Below are positions 7,184 through 15,224 of a DNA stretch of 31,837 bases, piece by piece. The DNA comes from Rothia sp. (in: high G+C Gram-positive bacteria) (lineage in GTDB: Bacteria > Actinomycetota > Actinomycetes > Actinomycetales > Micrococcaceae): the NCBI RefSeq assembly GCF_015265375.1, contig NZ_JABZXW010000022.1, positions 1 through 31,837 on the forward strand, given 5' to 3'. Both the position numbers and the translations under genes were made by a program. Below the pieces are notes generated by a model, which was not told the DNA's origin, ran no database searches, and worked only from the letters and a program-made list of their open reading frames with translations. Every line of letters starts with the position of its first letter. Position 1 is the stretch's first letter.

Positions 7184-7894
7184 TTAGGCGCTGGGAGCCA
7201 TCGCGTCGATGCGAGCCATCTCAGCCTTACCCGCACGGTGCGCGCGAGCAGCCTGCTTCAGGCGGCCCCAGAAGGAATCCTTACGGTGGGTCTTGCCGGC
7301 GAGCAGGTCCTTCAGTTCCTCGCCCAGCTGAGCTGCGGAAATCTCCGGGGTGGAGATGTACGGCTCAGCGGTGCGGAACAGGGAGGGGTTCGCCAGAGCA
7401 AGATCGAGCTTAGCGAAGAGGTCTTCGCGGCTCTCAACAACAACAGCGTGGCCGCGCTTCTCCATCAGAGCGGTGAAGGGGACCTGGTGGTTGTCAACAA
7501 CCTCATCGAACTCTGCACGGCGCGGAACAGCCAGGGGCAGAGCACCGGTGCGGCGTGCATCTTGGATGGAGCCGGGGCCGCCCTGAACCAGTACTACGCG
7601 TGCGGTTGCGTAGTAGTCCAGCAGTTCGGAGGCGGGAAGAAGCTTGAGGTTTTCTGCGTGCTTAATGGGCGCAGTGTGGCCGTGCTGCACGAGGCAGGTG
7701 ACCTGCGGGTGAGCCTCAAGGTAAGCCTCAACCCAGCGCAGAAGACGATCAAAAGTGTGAACGTCGGTGCCGAGGGACACCACCAAATCGTAAGTCTTGG
7801 TAGGAATACGAACGGGCGCGACGGCAGGGGTAAATACGGGCAGGTCGAACTTGGAAGTATCAACGCTGACGTGGGGGAAGTTCTGAATAGACAT
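7184..7894 (-). CDS. Alg13-like glycosyltransferase subunit (GT28 C-terminal domain; EpsF/PssE type)
   Basis: The 236-residue protein has the C-terminal, sugar-nucleotide-binding half of a GT-B enzyme. VVSLGTDVHTFDRLL near residue 38 matches the family's opening V(S/T)VGT motif, VQHGHT follows, and QGGPGSIQDA (about 103-112) stands in place of the UDP-sugar-binding HGGxGS loop. APLA-like and RRAEFDEVVDNHQ segments (the donor-site xPRxxxxxEHxxxNQ motif) follow. In capsule systems such as PssE or Cps14G this half pairs with an Alg14-like membrane half to add the second sugar to the lipid carrier. That partner is encoded just upstream (8171-8653). Residues after about 195 are a basic, Ala-rich tail. 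GAGG sits 8 nt before the ATG. A terminator-like hairpin and 276 bp separate it from its partner, so it may have its own promoter. Confidence 0.82.
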   Translation of the reverse strand: MSIQNFPHVSVDTSKFDLPVFTPAVAPVRIPTKTYDLVVSLGTDVHTFDRLLRWVEAYLEAHPQVTCLVQHGHTAPIKHAENLKLLPASELLDYYATARVVLVQGGPGSIQDARRTGALPLAVPRRAEFDEVVDNHQVPFTALMEKRGHAVVVESREDLFAKLDLALANPSLFRTAEPYISTPEISAAQLGEELKDLLAGKTHRKDSFWGRLKQAARAHRAGKAEMARIDAMAPSA

Positions 7895-8113
7895 CGCCTA
7901 TTCCTCTCTATGTATTTATCGGTAGTAACCCCGTATACCTGACGCAAAAATCCGGAGGGCATCATTGGTATACGCGGCGGCGTCGTGCCGGAGAAAATGG
8001 TGAGTAATCTCCGCATACGCTTCTCTGGCGAGTGGTTAGTTCGCTTGGATGGTGAGTCCACAGTGGAGCGCACGACTTATGCGTATCTGTATGTTTAATA
8101 AATACTATACCCC

Positions 8114-8152
8114 GAAAATAACGCCCCCAGCACACGCGGGGACGCTATTTTC
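8114..8152 (-). terminator. Hairpin after the Alg14-like gene, oriented to the - strand
   Basis: The arms pair 7+2+4 bp with two positions that are A-C and C-A on the + strand. In the - strand RNA these become U-G and G-U wobbles, giving one continuous 15-bp stem. This shows the structure is kept for - strand transcription. It begins 19 nt after the Alg14-like stop. No T-run follows. Confidence 0.6.
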
Positions 8153-8170
8153 AGGATAAATTCATCACTC

Positions 8171-8653
8171 TTAGAAAATGGGATGAATCACACGAGAATC
8201 AGGGAAATTTTCCTGCTGTTCCTCGCTCTGAACAATAATTCGATCAGCAAAGGTGTACAGCATCTTTCCCGTCATCGTCGGCAGAGTCGGGCGGTCAAAA
8301 CACTCAATATAAAGAGTCTTTACGCCAAAAAGTTTAGCCGCAACAAAGAAAGGAACAGCAACACCCGCACCCGCAGAAACAACCGCATCCGGGCGTTCCT
8401 TCGGGAAAATACGAAATGCCAAGAACAAATTACGAATAGCGTTCTTAATATTTCGGGTAGTCGGGTAATAAGCCCAATAGGTCTTCTCATCAGCAAGAGA
8501 AGATTCAACATCGGGCTGCTTAAAGCTAACCCATACGCGGTCATAATCCTGCCACGCAGCAGAAGTAGCCGTCAGATGCTTCAAGTGTCCGCCACTGCTA
8601 GAAACCAGCAGAAGCTTCTTCTTCGGTGCCTGAGAGGAAGTTGCCTCAGTCAT
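8171..8653 (-). CDS. Alg14-like glycosyltransferase subunit (PssD/Cps14F type)
   Basis: The 160-residue protein is the N-terminal, acceptor-binding half of a split GT-B enzyme. The opening LLLVSSSGGHLKHL (GGHL at 21-24) is the Alg14 signature. PTTRNIKNAIRNLFLAFRIF is the region that anchors the half to the membrane, and PDAVVSAGAGVAVPFFVAAKLFG resembles the conserved VVSTGAG segment; LYIECFDRPTLPTMTGKMLY follows. In PssD/PssE systems this half docks the Alg13-like catalytic half at the membrane. The total length is normal for the family. AGGAGAACACT precedes the ATG, a strong ribosome site. It follows the Wzz-like gene by 201 bp on the same strand. Confidence 0.88.
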   Translation of the reverse strand: MTEATSSQAPKKKLLLVSSSGGHLKHLTATSAAWQDYDRVWVSFKQPDVESSLADEKTYWAYYPTTRNIKNAIRNLFLAFRIFPKERPDAVVSAGAGVAVPFFVAAKLFGVKTLYIECFDRPTLPTMTGKMLYTFADRIIVQSEEQQENFPDSRVIHPIF

Positions 8654-8725
8654 AGTGTTCTCCTAAAGCCCCAATACAAGAGAAAAATAAGAAGAGAAGA
8701 TAAGGGTGAGCTGCCGGGCCCGGCA

Positions 8726-8773
8726 ACACCTGCATCAACAGACCTGCCGCAACAGATCCGCCTCAGCAGGTGT
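8726..8773 (-). other. Intercistronic inverted repeats between the Wzz-like and Alg14-like genes
   Basis: An 8-bp stem (8726-8733 with 8766-8773) encloses 32 nt. Beside it at 8712-8725 lies a 14-bp perfect GC-rich palindrome. They occupy the 201-bp gap between two co-directional genes and could be an internal attenuator or an mRNA-stability element; no T-run is seen. Confidence 0.35.
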
Positions 8774-8854
8774 CACCGCACCCTACGCTCAAGGACGAAG
8801 GACGAACCCGCACAGAAGCGAGGCATCCATCAACAGAAACCCGATTACTCGCAA

Positions 8855-10087
8855 TTACTCGCGGTCCAGGAACACAGCCAGAGCGTTCACGCCCTCAAGC
8901 TGATCCAGCTGAGCGAAGAGCTCACGAACCTGCTGCAGAGAAGTAGCCGCAGTCACCGGAACCAGAGCCACGCCGCCAGCCTGAACGAAACGTAGCTGGG
9001 TCGACAGGGGAGTAGCGGTGCTCAGGCTAATCACCAGAGGAGTCTCGCTCTTCTCAACCAGCGACTCGGGAGTGTGGCGGGTCAGAGCGTCACGGACCGA
9101 AGCGTAATCGGTGAAACGTGCGTACTCGGTGGGCAGAACACGCTGCAGCATCTGGTACAGGTGCTCAACACCGCGGTCAGTACCGGGCAGAATCACAATG
9201 CCGGAAGCCCCCGCGCTCTTCACATCGCCGTCAGGAGCACCGATGGTGCGCAGCAGCATGAACGCGTCATTCGCCTCAGAGGTGGAACCCAGCTCGTGAA
9301 CGGGGATACCAGCATCCTCCAGGCGATCAGCGTAACCAACGTGACGCATGGTGCGGTCACGACCGTACGCCAGCACAGCACCAATCAGCAGACCGGCAAC
9401 AGCACCAACAATACCCATCTTCACCGGGCCAAGAGCCGAGGAAGAAGAAGGAACCTGAGCCTCGCTCATCACGCGACCACCGGTGGTGGAAGTCAGCTGA
9501 ATCTGAGCGCGACGGTCCTGCAACTGAGAGAGCAGAGCCGCACGGTTGTTGTCACCCTCGAGACCAGAAATCTGCTCATCAATCTGGTGCAGAGCAGAAT
9601 CAACGCTGCTCTTCAGCGACTCGGAACGAACCTGCAGGTACGCGTTCGCCATAGCGTTAGCGTAACGTGCAGCCTCAGTGCCGTTGGGGCGGGTCACCTC
9701 AATATCCAGAACAGCAGTCTGGGAGGTACCGGTCACCTTGACGGAGTTCATGAGGCGGCTGGTCAGCTGAGCCTCAGAGAGGGTATCGCCATTAGCAATC
9801 AGAGACTTTGCCGCGTTCTGTGCAACCTCGCGAGAGGATGCAACGCGAGACTCGGTCGCAATATCCACCTTCGCGGAGTTAGCGCTACCGGTACCGGCGG
9901 GATCAACCACCAGCGGGTAAACAACCAGCGAAGCCTTAGAAGTGTACTTGCTATTGGTCATGTAGCCGTAGACGGCACCCGCCACAGCAAAAACCACAAC
10001 CGACAGCAGAATCAGCAGACGGTGTCGGAAAATGCGACGTACCTGGCTGCCAAGGGTAACCGAGGAGGTATGAGAGGTGTTATCCAT
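8855..10087 (-). CDS. Wzz/CpsC-like polysaccharide co-polymerase with a degenerate BY-kinase-like C-terminal domain
   Basis: The 410-residue inner-membrane protein probably sets chain length or helps export of the polymer. Residues 24-43 form the first membrane segment and about 220-243 the second. Between them lies the extracytoplasmic Wzz domain (SLVVYPLVVDP; then VTRPNGTEAARYANAMANAYL and a helical SLKSSVDSALHQIDEQIS region), the usual Wzz/CpsC topology. The cytosolic part (244-410) keeps the outline of a CpsD-type tyrosine-kinase fold (GIVILPGTDRGVEHLYQMLQ, TPLVISLSTATP, GGVALVPVTAATSLQQV, NALAVFLDRE) but I find no Walker A loop and no terminal Tyr cluster. AAGGA lies 8 nt before the ATG. 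It lies 67 bp after the flippase gene. Confidence 0.82.
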   Translation of the reverse strand: MDNTSHTSSVTLGSQVRRIFRHRLLILLSVVVFAVAGAVYGYMTNSKYTSKASLVVYPLVVDPAGTGSANSAKVDIATESRVASSREVAQNAAKSLIANGDTLSEAQLTSRLMNSVKVTGTSQTAVLDIEVTRPNGTEAARYANAMANAYLQVRSESLKSSVDSALHQIDEQISGLEGDNNRAALLSQLQDRRAQIQLTSTTGGRVMSEAQVPSSSSALGPVKMGIVGAVAGLLIGAVLAYGRDRTMRHVGYADRLEDAGIPVHELGSTSEANDAFMLLRTIGAPDGDVKSAGASGIVILPGTDRGVEHLYQMLQRVLPTEYARFTDYASVRDALTRHTPESLVEKSETPLVISLSTATPLSTQLRFVQAGGVALVPVTAATSLQQVRELFAQLDQLEGVNALAVFLDRE

Positions 10088-10154
10088 GAGGACATCCTTG
10101 AGGAAGAGAAACGGACACTAAATATCGGAGAAAAACTGTAGAAGAAGCGGAAGG

Positions 10155-12104
10155 CTAAGACTTCGCTCGGCGGGCGGAAAGGAAACGCTCAATACCGAGT
10201 GCTTTGCGGAAGCGGAACAACACCGCACCGTACACCGGCACCAGCAGCACCACGTACACGATGACACCCAGCACGCTCTGACCCAAGAAAGCCAAAGACG
10301 CCAGAGCACACACCGTCGGAACAGCCGCACCCAAGAATAGCGAAGGAGCCATCTCGCGAACCGAAGCGCGAATACCGACCAGACGGAACACCTGGTAGCT
10401 CGCCAGGAAGGTATCAATCAGCAGAGCAGAGGCCCACGCCGTCACCGCACCGTACAGGCCCCAAACCGGAACCAGCGTGAAGTTCAAGGTCACAGCCACC
10501 ACCAGCGAGGAGAGCTTGTTCAACAGCTGCCAGCGGCTCTTACCGCTCATCAGCAGAACAGACTGCACACCACCGGCACTCATCGACAGCATTGCCGCCG
10601 GGCAAATCACCCAGAGAATACCGGCGCCAGCCTCAAAGCCCTTACCGAAGAAATGCAACAGCACGGGACCGAAGAACGCCAGAGAGAGGTAGAACGGCCA
10701 AGACAGCGCAGTCAACACGCGAGTGGTCGACAGGAAAATCTCTCGAGCACGATCTAGCTGACGGGTAGCCAACGCCGCACTAATCGACGGGCCGGTCACC
10801 ACGCGTCCGGTGTGCTCAATCATGGTGCCCACACGAACACAACGGTTCACAGCACCATAGATACCACCGGCAGCGGCACCCAAGAACGCCGTCACGACCA
10901 GCACGTCAATCCACTCCAGGATCGTCTCCACAACGGTAGCGACACCGCGTGCAGAACTGAAACCCCAGAACGAACGGAACGTCTCGGTCGGAGAATCCTC
11001 AGAAGGAAGAACCTCCACATGCTCCTCGGATGGGAACGCCCGCTCCAAAAGCCACAGAGCAACCACCGCAGTAATCGCCACCGGAACAGTCCAGGCGTAC
11101 ACCAGATCCATGAGATGACCCGAGAACAGAACCACCAAACCCACAGCCGCAAAACGCAGCGTAGGAAGCAGAACATTCTGCAAAAGCGTAAAGGTCACCA
11201 CACGGTGCAGACCACGCAGAGCGCCGAAAAACACCGTCATCAGCGCCGCCACCAGCACGAAAGCCGAGCTGACGCGCATCGCCGCCTGATACTCGGGAGC
11301 CATAGGCACAATCTCGGTGTAGATGTACACGCCCGCCACCAGAAGCACCGAAGTCACTAGCGAAGGAATCAGACCGTAACGAATCAGCTGCGGGAGCACA
11401 CCGTAACGACCCAGCGCACGCTGAGCGCTCATCGTACGAACCAAGCCAGTATCCGCACCGAAAGTCACCAGCGAAATCGCAATCGCGAAAAGCGCCATCA
11501 GACGGAAAAACTCGCCCGAACCCTCAGCACCAATACCGTTCGACACCACCATCGTGGTCACGAACGCGATACCCGCACCGTACATCACGCACAGAGAAGC
11601 AAGAGAGCCGCTCTTCGCCAAGCTAGGCTGCTTACCCTTAGCGGGAGCCTTCTTGGCCGGCGTACTGACCGGTGCATCCTTCATGGAGCCGCTATCAGCC
11701 TGCGCCTTAGAAGCGGCAGACTCAGCAGTAGCCGAGGCTACCCGTCGGGAACCGGGCAGATGAGCGCCAGCAGCAGCGCTTGCATCTGCAGAATCTGTAG
11801 CTTCAGAACCCACTACCAAAGACTCGGGGAGCGAGTCCTTAGGGGCAAAGCCCTGAGCAGGAGGCACAATCGACAGCGCCGTGGTCGCCGGAAAACGACC
11901 CGAACGGATATCGTCCACCGTCGGAGCGAACTCATCAGCAGAAGACTCTGCCTGCGGGTCAGCCTGCTCCACTACCGGCTCGACGTACTCGCCGCTCTCA
12001 CGCAGACGCGCACGGCGGCTAGGGTGACCACCCGTCGAATACGCATCCTCGAAAGATGAAACCGCAGAAGTATCTAAACCACGAGGGGACTGATTCTTCG
12101 TCAT
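10155..12104 (-). CDS. Wzx-like polysaccharide flippase (MOP superfamily) with a long N-terminal tail
   Basis: The 649-residue membrane protein resembles oligosaccharide flippases that move lipid-linked repeat units across the membrane. Hydrophobic segments start near residue 170 (LCVMYGAGIAFVTTMVV) and continue to about 635, enough for 12-14 helices, with family-like segments FFRLMALFAIAISLVTFGAD, GIYGAVNRCVRVGTMIEH and SVLLMSGKSRWQLLN. Residues 1-165 are a predicted disordered, Ser/Ala/Pro- and acid-rich tail with a basic KKAPAKGKQP patch at its end. This is unusual, since most flippases begin their first helix near the N terminus. The start overlaps the polymerase stop (ATGA), with GAGGGG before it, so this start is well supported. 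Confidence 0.85.
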   Translation of the reverse strand: MTKNQSPRGLDTSAVSSFEDAYSTGGHPSRRARLRESGEYVEPVVEQADPQAESSADEFAPTVDDIRSGRFPATTALSIVPPAQGFAPKDSLPESLVVGSEATDSADASAAAGAHLPGSRRVASATAESAASKAQADSGSMKDAPVSTPAKKAPAKGKQPSLAKSGSLASLCVMYGAGIAFVTTMVVSNGIGAEGSGEFFRLMALFAIAISLVTFGADTGLVRTMSAQRALGRYGVLPQLIRYGLIPSLVTSVLLVAGVYIYTEIVPMAPEYQAAMRVSSAFVLVAALMTVFFGALRGLHRVVTFTLLQNVLLPTLRFAAVGLVVLFSGHLMDLVYAWTVPVAITAVVALWLLERAFPSEEHVEVLPSEDSPTETFRSFWGFSSARGVATVVETILEWIDVLVVTAFLGAAAGGIYGAVNRCVRVGTMIEHTGRVVTGPSISAALATRQLDRAREIFLSTTRVLTALSWPFYLSLAFFGPVLLHFFGKGFEAGAGILWVICPAAMLSMSAGGVQSVLLMSGKSRWQLLNKLSSLVVAVTLNFTLVPVWGLYGAVTAWASALLIDTFLASYQVFRLVGIRASVREMAPSLFLGAAVPTVCALASLAFLGQSVLGVIVYVVLLVPVYGAVLFRFRKALGIERFLSARRAKS

Positions 12105-13456
12105 AGCCCCTCACCATCCCGAATGGAACGAATACACGCCATCGACGCGAGCATCAGAATGGTCAGCTGAGCAATATCGAAACTGTAGAAGATAAAGACG
12201 ACGCAACATGCGACCGGAACGCTATGCAGCCAGTACCCGGACGTAGTCTTCACTCGCGCGCCGCTTGCCACAGTGCACACCATGAAGAGCGCGAACAGGG
12301 CCAGGCCCACGAAACCGAAGCAGAACATCAGAGTCCACAGGTAACCCTGGGTACCCATCGACACACCAATGCTCGGTTCCATACGCGGAGTGCCGTAACC
12401 GATAATCGGGGACTCTAAAGTCGCCTTCCAGGTGGCACGGTAGAGCGCCGCACGACCACCGGTGGAGTCCGAGTAGTCCTGACGACCCAGAATATTGTCC
12501 ACGGTGCCCGAAGCGAAGAGCGCCACAACCACAGCCGCAATCGCCGCAATACCCATACCTACAGCACGCCAATTAGCCGCCAGGAACTGACGCAACAAAA
12601 CGTACGCCGCGCTGATACCCAGACCAATGAACATGCCGCGGTTACTGGTTGCAATCGCCGGCACGGTAGAAAGCGCCATGCCAATCAGCAGAGCAATACG
12701 TAGCCAGATGGAACGCAGACGCAGCAGGCACGCCAGCATCACCGGGGTGAGCAGGGTGTACGCCAAACCCCAACTATTCGCGTAGGGGAACGGTGCGGAG
12801 GGACGAATATACGCCTCGGGAGCGCCCCACGGACGCTGAACCTCCGCCAGCGGCGGAAGCATGTAGTCGCGCACCAGAGGGTTCTGCATAAAACCAGACG
12901 GCATGATGAAGCTCATCGGAGTACGCAGACGGAACTCGGGGAAGAGAACGCCGCCGTAACCCAGAACAATGAGAGTCACCCACAGAGTCGCCAGACCACC
13001 CAACAACCTGTTGAGGCTAATAGAGGAACGCGCATTGTAGTAGTACAGGGCGTAAATGCCTGCACTGAGAATGTTCACAAAACGCAGACCCCAACCGATC
13101 ATGTCGGTGGAACGGGTCAGAGCAAGCGCCGCAACAACAACCCACACGCAGAATGCACCCCACACCCACAGGGAGCCGGGCACACGCACATTACCTCGAA
13201 TAATGAGGTAAAAGAGCATGATCGCTGCCAGTACCAGCGGCGCAATCTGAAGCAACCCCATAGCCCACAGTGCCGGGAAGCCATAGAGCAACGCCAGCAG
13301 GGGCCAGGCAGGGAGCTTCTTCTGCGCTGTCGACATCGGGCGGATGCGCGCGCGGGCACGCAGAATACCGCTGGGCGGCGTACTAGCCGACCCCGCGGAA
13401 TCCTTTAGCGCCACGGGCGAAGCACCCGGATGAGAAAGAACGGAAGAAGAAACCAT
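12101..13456 (-). CDS. O-antigen polymerase/ligase-like membrane protein (Wzy-like)
   Basis: The 451-residue protein has about 10-12 hydrophobic segments from residue 50 on (LLALLYGFPALWAMGLLQIA, LVLAAIMLFYLII and others). A large loop around residues 190-240 (MPSGFMQNPLVRDYMLPP, then SAPFPYANSWGLAYTLL) precedes further helices. The SNRGMFIGLGISAAYVLL segment and the late YRATWKATLESPIIGYG loop match the Wzy_C/O-antigen ligase family pattern, which polymerises or transfers repeat units outside the membrane. The first 50 residues are Ser/Pro-rich and basic; Met41 is an alternative start but has no ribosome site, and the site before Met1 is weak. It overlaps the flippase start by 4 bp and follows the GT2 gene by 17 bp, so all three are one unit. 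Confidence 0.82.
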   Translation of the reverse strand: MVSSSVLSHPGASPVALKDSAGSASTPPSGILRARARIRPMSTAQKKLPAWPLLALLYGFPALWAMGLLQIAPLVLAAIMLFYLIIRGNVRVPGSLWVWGAFCVWVVVAALALTRSTDMIGWGLRFVNILSAGIYALYYYNARSSISLNRLLGGLATLWVTLIVLGYGGVLFPEFRLRTPMSFIMPSGFMQNPLVRDYMLPPLAEVQRPWGAPEAYIRPSAPFPYANSWGLAYTLLTPVMLACLLRLRSIWLRIALLIGMALSTVPAIATSNRGMFIGLGISAAYVLLRQFLAANWRAVGMGIAAIAAVVVALFASGTVDNILGRQDYSDSTGGRAALYRATWKATLESPIIGYGTPRMEPSIGVSMGTQGYLWTLMFCFGFVGLALFALFMVCTVASGARVKTTSGYWLHSVPVACCVVFIFYSFDIAQLTILMLASMACIRSIRDGEGL

Positions 13457-13473
13457 GTCTGTGCGATACCTGG

Positions 13474-14424
13474 TTAGAGACCTCGACCGGTCTTCTGGAC
13501 GAGATCAAGAAGAGTAGCGGGCTTAATAACACCGGTGGACACAACATACGCCGCCCACGCACGAAGCTGCTTGGGGTCGCGACGCAGAGCCGCGCGAGCG
13601 TAAGCGCGCGCCTCCTTGTTGTTGCCCAGGGACGCCTGAGCGTAGGCAATCTGACCGGCAATACGTGCCAGGCCCTTGGGATCCTGCTCAAATTCGGGGA
13701 ACTTACGCAGAATGTAGCTCAGGCCGTCAACCATGGACTGCCACTTGCCGGAGAAGAAGGAGGGGCGGTCCCAGAGCACCAGAATCAGCGGCTCGGGCAC
13801 GCTCAGTACATCGCCGTGGCGGGTTGCGCGCAGCAGCAGGTCGTAGTCTTCGCCGTATGCGGCGGGCAGCTCCTCATCGACCAGGCCGATGCGGGCGGGC
13901 TGACCGTCAACGCCGAGCAGGTCCTCGCGGGAGTACAGCATGGCGGAGGGGTGAATTTCGGTGATGCGCGAACGCAGGAAGTCCGCGAAGGTTGCGCGCT
14001 CGGGCGCCAGGCGTACGATGTCCTGACCGCCGGAGCGGACGGTAATACCCGAAGAGATAGCGGCTGCTTCGGGGTTTTCGCGCCAGAGAGCGACCTGCTG
14101 GGTGAGCTTGGACGGCATCCAGTAGTCGTCGTCATCGCAGAAGCCAATCATCTCACCGCTGGAGGCGATAATGCCGCTGTTGCGGCCGCCCGCCAGACCG
14201 CCGGAGCGGGTGTTGGAGACAATCTTCAGGGCACGGTTCTCACCGACCTCAATATCTTCGAGGCGGTCGGGCTCAACACGGTCAAAGACGACAACAACCT
14301 CAACGAAGCCGCGGTAGCTCTGCTCAAGGATGGAACGGACCGCCACGCGTAGCAGTTCGGGGCGCTTGCCGTTGGTTGCGATTACGGCGGAAACAGCGGG
14401 GGTGCGAGAGGTGAAGTGCATCAT
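13474..14424 (-). CDS. Family 2 glycosyltransferase with a TPR-like C-terminal tail
   Basis: The 316-residue cytosolic GT-A enzyme probably adds a sugar to a polysaccharide precursor. The nucleotide-sugar fold is visible from VSAVIATNGKRPELL (11-25), SGGLAGGRNSGI (74-85), and the metal-binding acidic cluster Asp97-Asp100 in GFCDDDDYW. GEDYDLLLRA (about 195) is the region of the catalytic base. After residue 245, GLARIAGQIAYAQASLGNNK and ARAALRRDPKQLRAW look like one to two tetratricopeptide-type helical repeats, perhaps a docking site. AAGGAG stands 8 nt before the first of two adjacent ATGs. It lies 11 bp after the CDP-alcohol transferase gene. Donor and acceptor sugars are not predictable. 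Confidence 0.85.
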   Translation of the reverse strand: MMHFTSRTPAVSAVIATNGKRPELLRVAVRSILEQSYRGFVEVVVVFDRVEPDRLEDIEVGENRALKIVSNTRSGGLAGGRNSGIIASSGEMIGFCDDDDYWMPSKLTQQVALWRENPEAAAISSGITVRSGGQDIVRLAPERATFADFLRSRITEIHPSAMLYSREDLLGVDGQPARIGLVDEELPAAYGEDYDLLLRATRHGDVLSVPEPLILVLWDRPSFFSGKWQSMVDGLSYILRKFPEFEQDPKGLARIAGQIAYAQASLGNNKEARAYARAALRRDPKQLRAWAAYVVSTGVIKPATLLDLVQKTGRGL

Positions 14425-14435
14425 TGGGTTTCTCC

Positions 14436-15224
14436 TTACTCAGCGGGGGTCGCGAGGCTAACGTACTTGCGACGCATGGACAGCAGAACGGTTGCGGCGT
14501 TAGCCAGCAGAAGCAGCGCGTAGACGATGACGAATACGGGGCCGAAACCAACGAAAATGTAGATCCAGCAGAGGGTGCCAGCGTCCATGTGCAGGTTGAT
14601 GAAGGAACGCAGGGGGCCACCGGTCGGAGGAGCCGCGGTCTTGCGGTTGTTGCGCAGCTGCTCAGCCAGAATCTGGCTCATGAACTGACCGGCGGTCAGC
14701 GCGGTGAAAATCATCGGCATAGCAATAATCCAGCCGTTGAATGCGCTGGAACCGGTGAAAGAGTAGTGTGCCGGGTACAGCAGGAAGGAGAGTAGAGTCG
14801 CCATGTGCACGGAGGGCACACGGATGGAGTCGACCACGTGGTCGAGCCACTCACCGGCGGGAGAAGACGCACCGGTCACGCGAGCAACCTGGCCGTCAGC
14901 GGAATCCAGACCGTAACCGAGAGCGAAAAGCAATGCAACGCAGATACCCACACCAACGCTAGGCGGGCAGGTAATCAGAACGATGAGACCAGCTGCAGAA
15001 CATGCAGCGGAAATTGCGGTGACGCCGTTGGGAGTGATGCCCAGTGCGACAGCTGCCGCAGCGAAGTAGCGTGCTACTCGGCGGTTGACCCAGCGGGTGT
15101 AGGCGGGAACGCCAATGCCGGGCTTCTGCGCTGCCTCAAGGGAGCGCAGGGTGTGGGAGAACTTCGCGGCAAATCCCGATGCGGGCGCGGAGTTCGGGGC
15201 GTGAGGTGCCTCAGAGGTGGACAT
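14436..15224 (-). CDS. CDP-alcohol phosphatidyltransferase family protein
   Basis: The integral membrane enzyme of 262 residues carries the complete CDP-alcohol phosphotransferase motif DG-x2-AR-x8-G-x3-D-x3-D in ADGQVAR followed by GEWLDHVVD (about residues 104-130). The family joins a CMP-activated lipid or alcohol phosphate to an acceptor. Several hydrophobic segments follow (MATLLSFLLYP, WIIAMPMIFTALTAG, FVIVYALLLLANAATVLL). I place the start at 15224 (MSTSEAP), because AAAGGA is six nt from that ATG but directly touches the ATG at 15230. It is the first gene of the polysaccharide operon. The acceptor is unknown; a phospho-alcohol decoration or a special lipid carrier is possible. Confidence 0.85.
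   Translation of the reverse strand: MSTSEAPHAPNSAPASGFAAKFSHTLRSLEAAQKPGIGVPAYTRWVNRRVARYFAAAAVALGITPNGVTAISAACSAAGLIVLITCPPSVGVGICVALLFALGYGLDSADGQVARVTGASSPAGEWLDHVVDSIRVPSVHMATLLSFLLYPAHYSFTGSSAFNGWIIAMPMIFTALTAGQFMSQILAEQLRNNRKTAAPPTGGPLRSFINLHMDAGTLCWIYIFVGFGPVFVIVYALLLLANAATVLLSMRRKYVSLATPAE

Noticed and set aside
7151..7942. 263-codon + strand frame over the Alg13-like gene
   Set aside because: No family match, no ribosome site; the opposite strand encodes a clear GT28-type domain.
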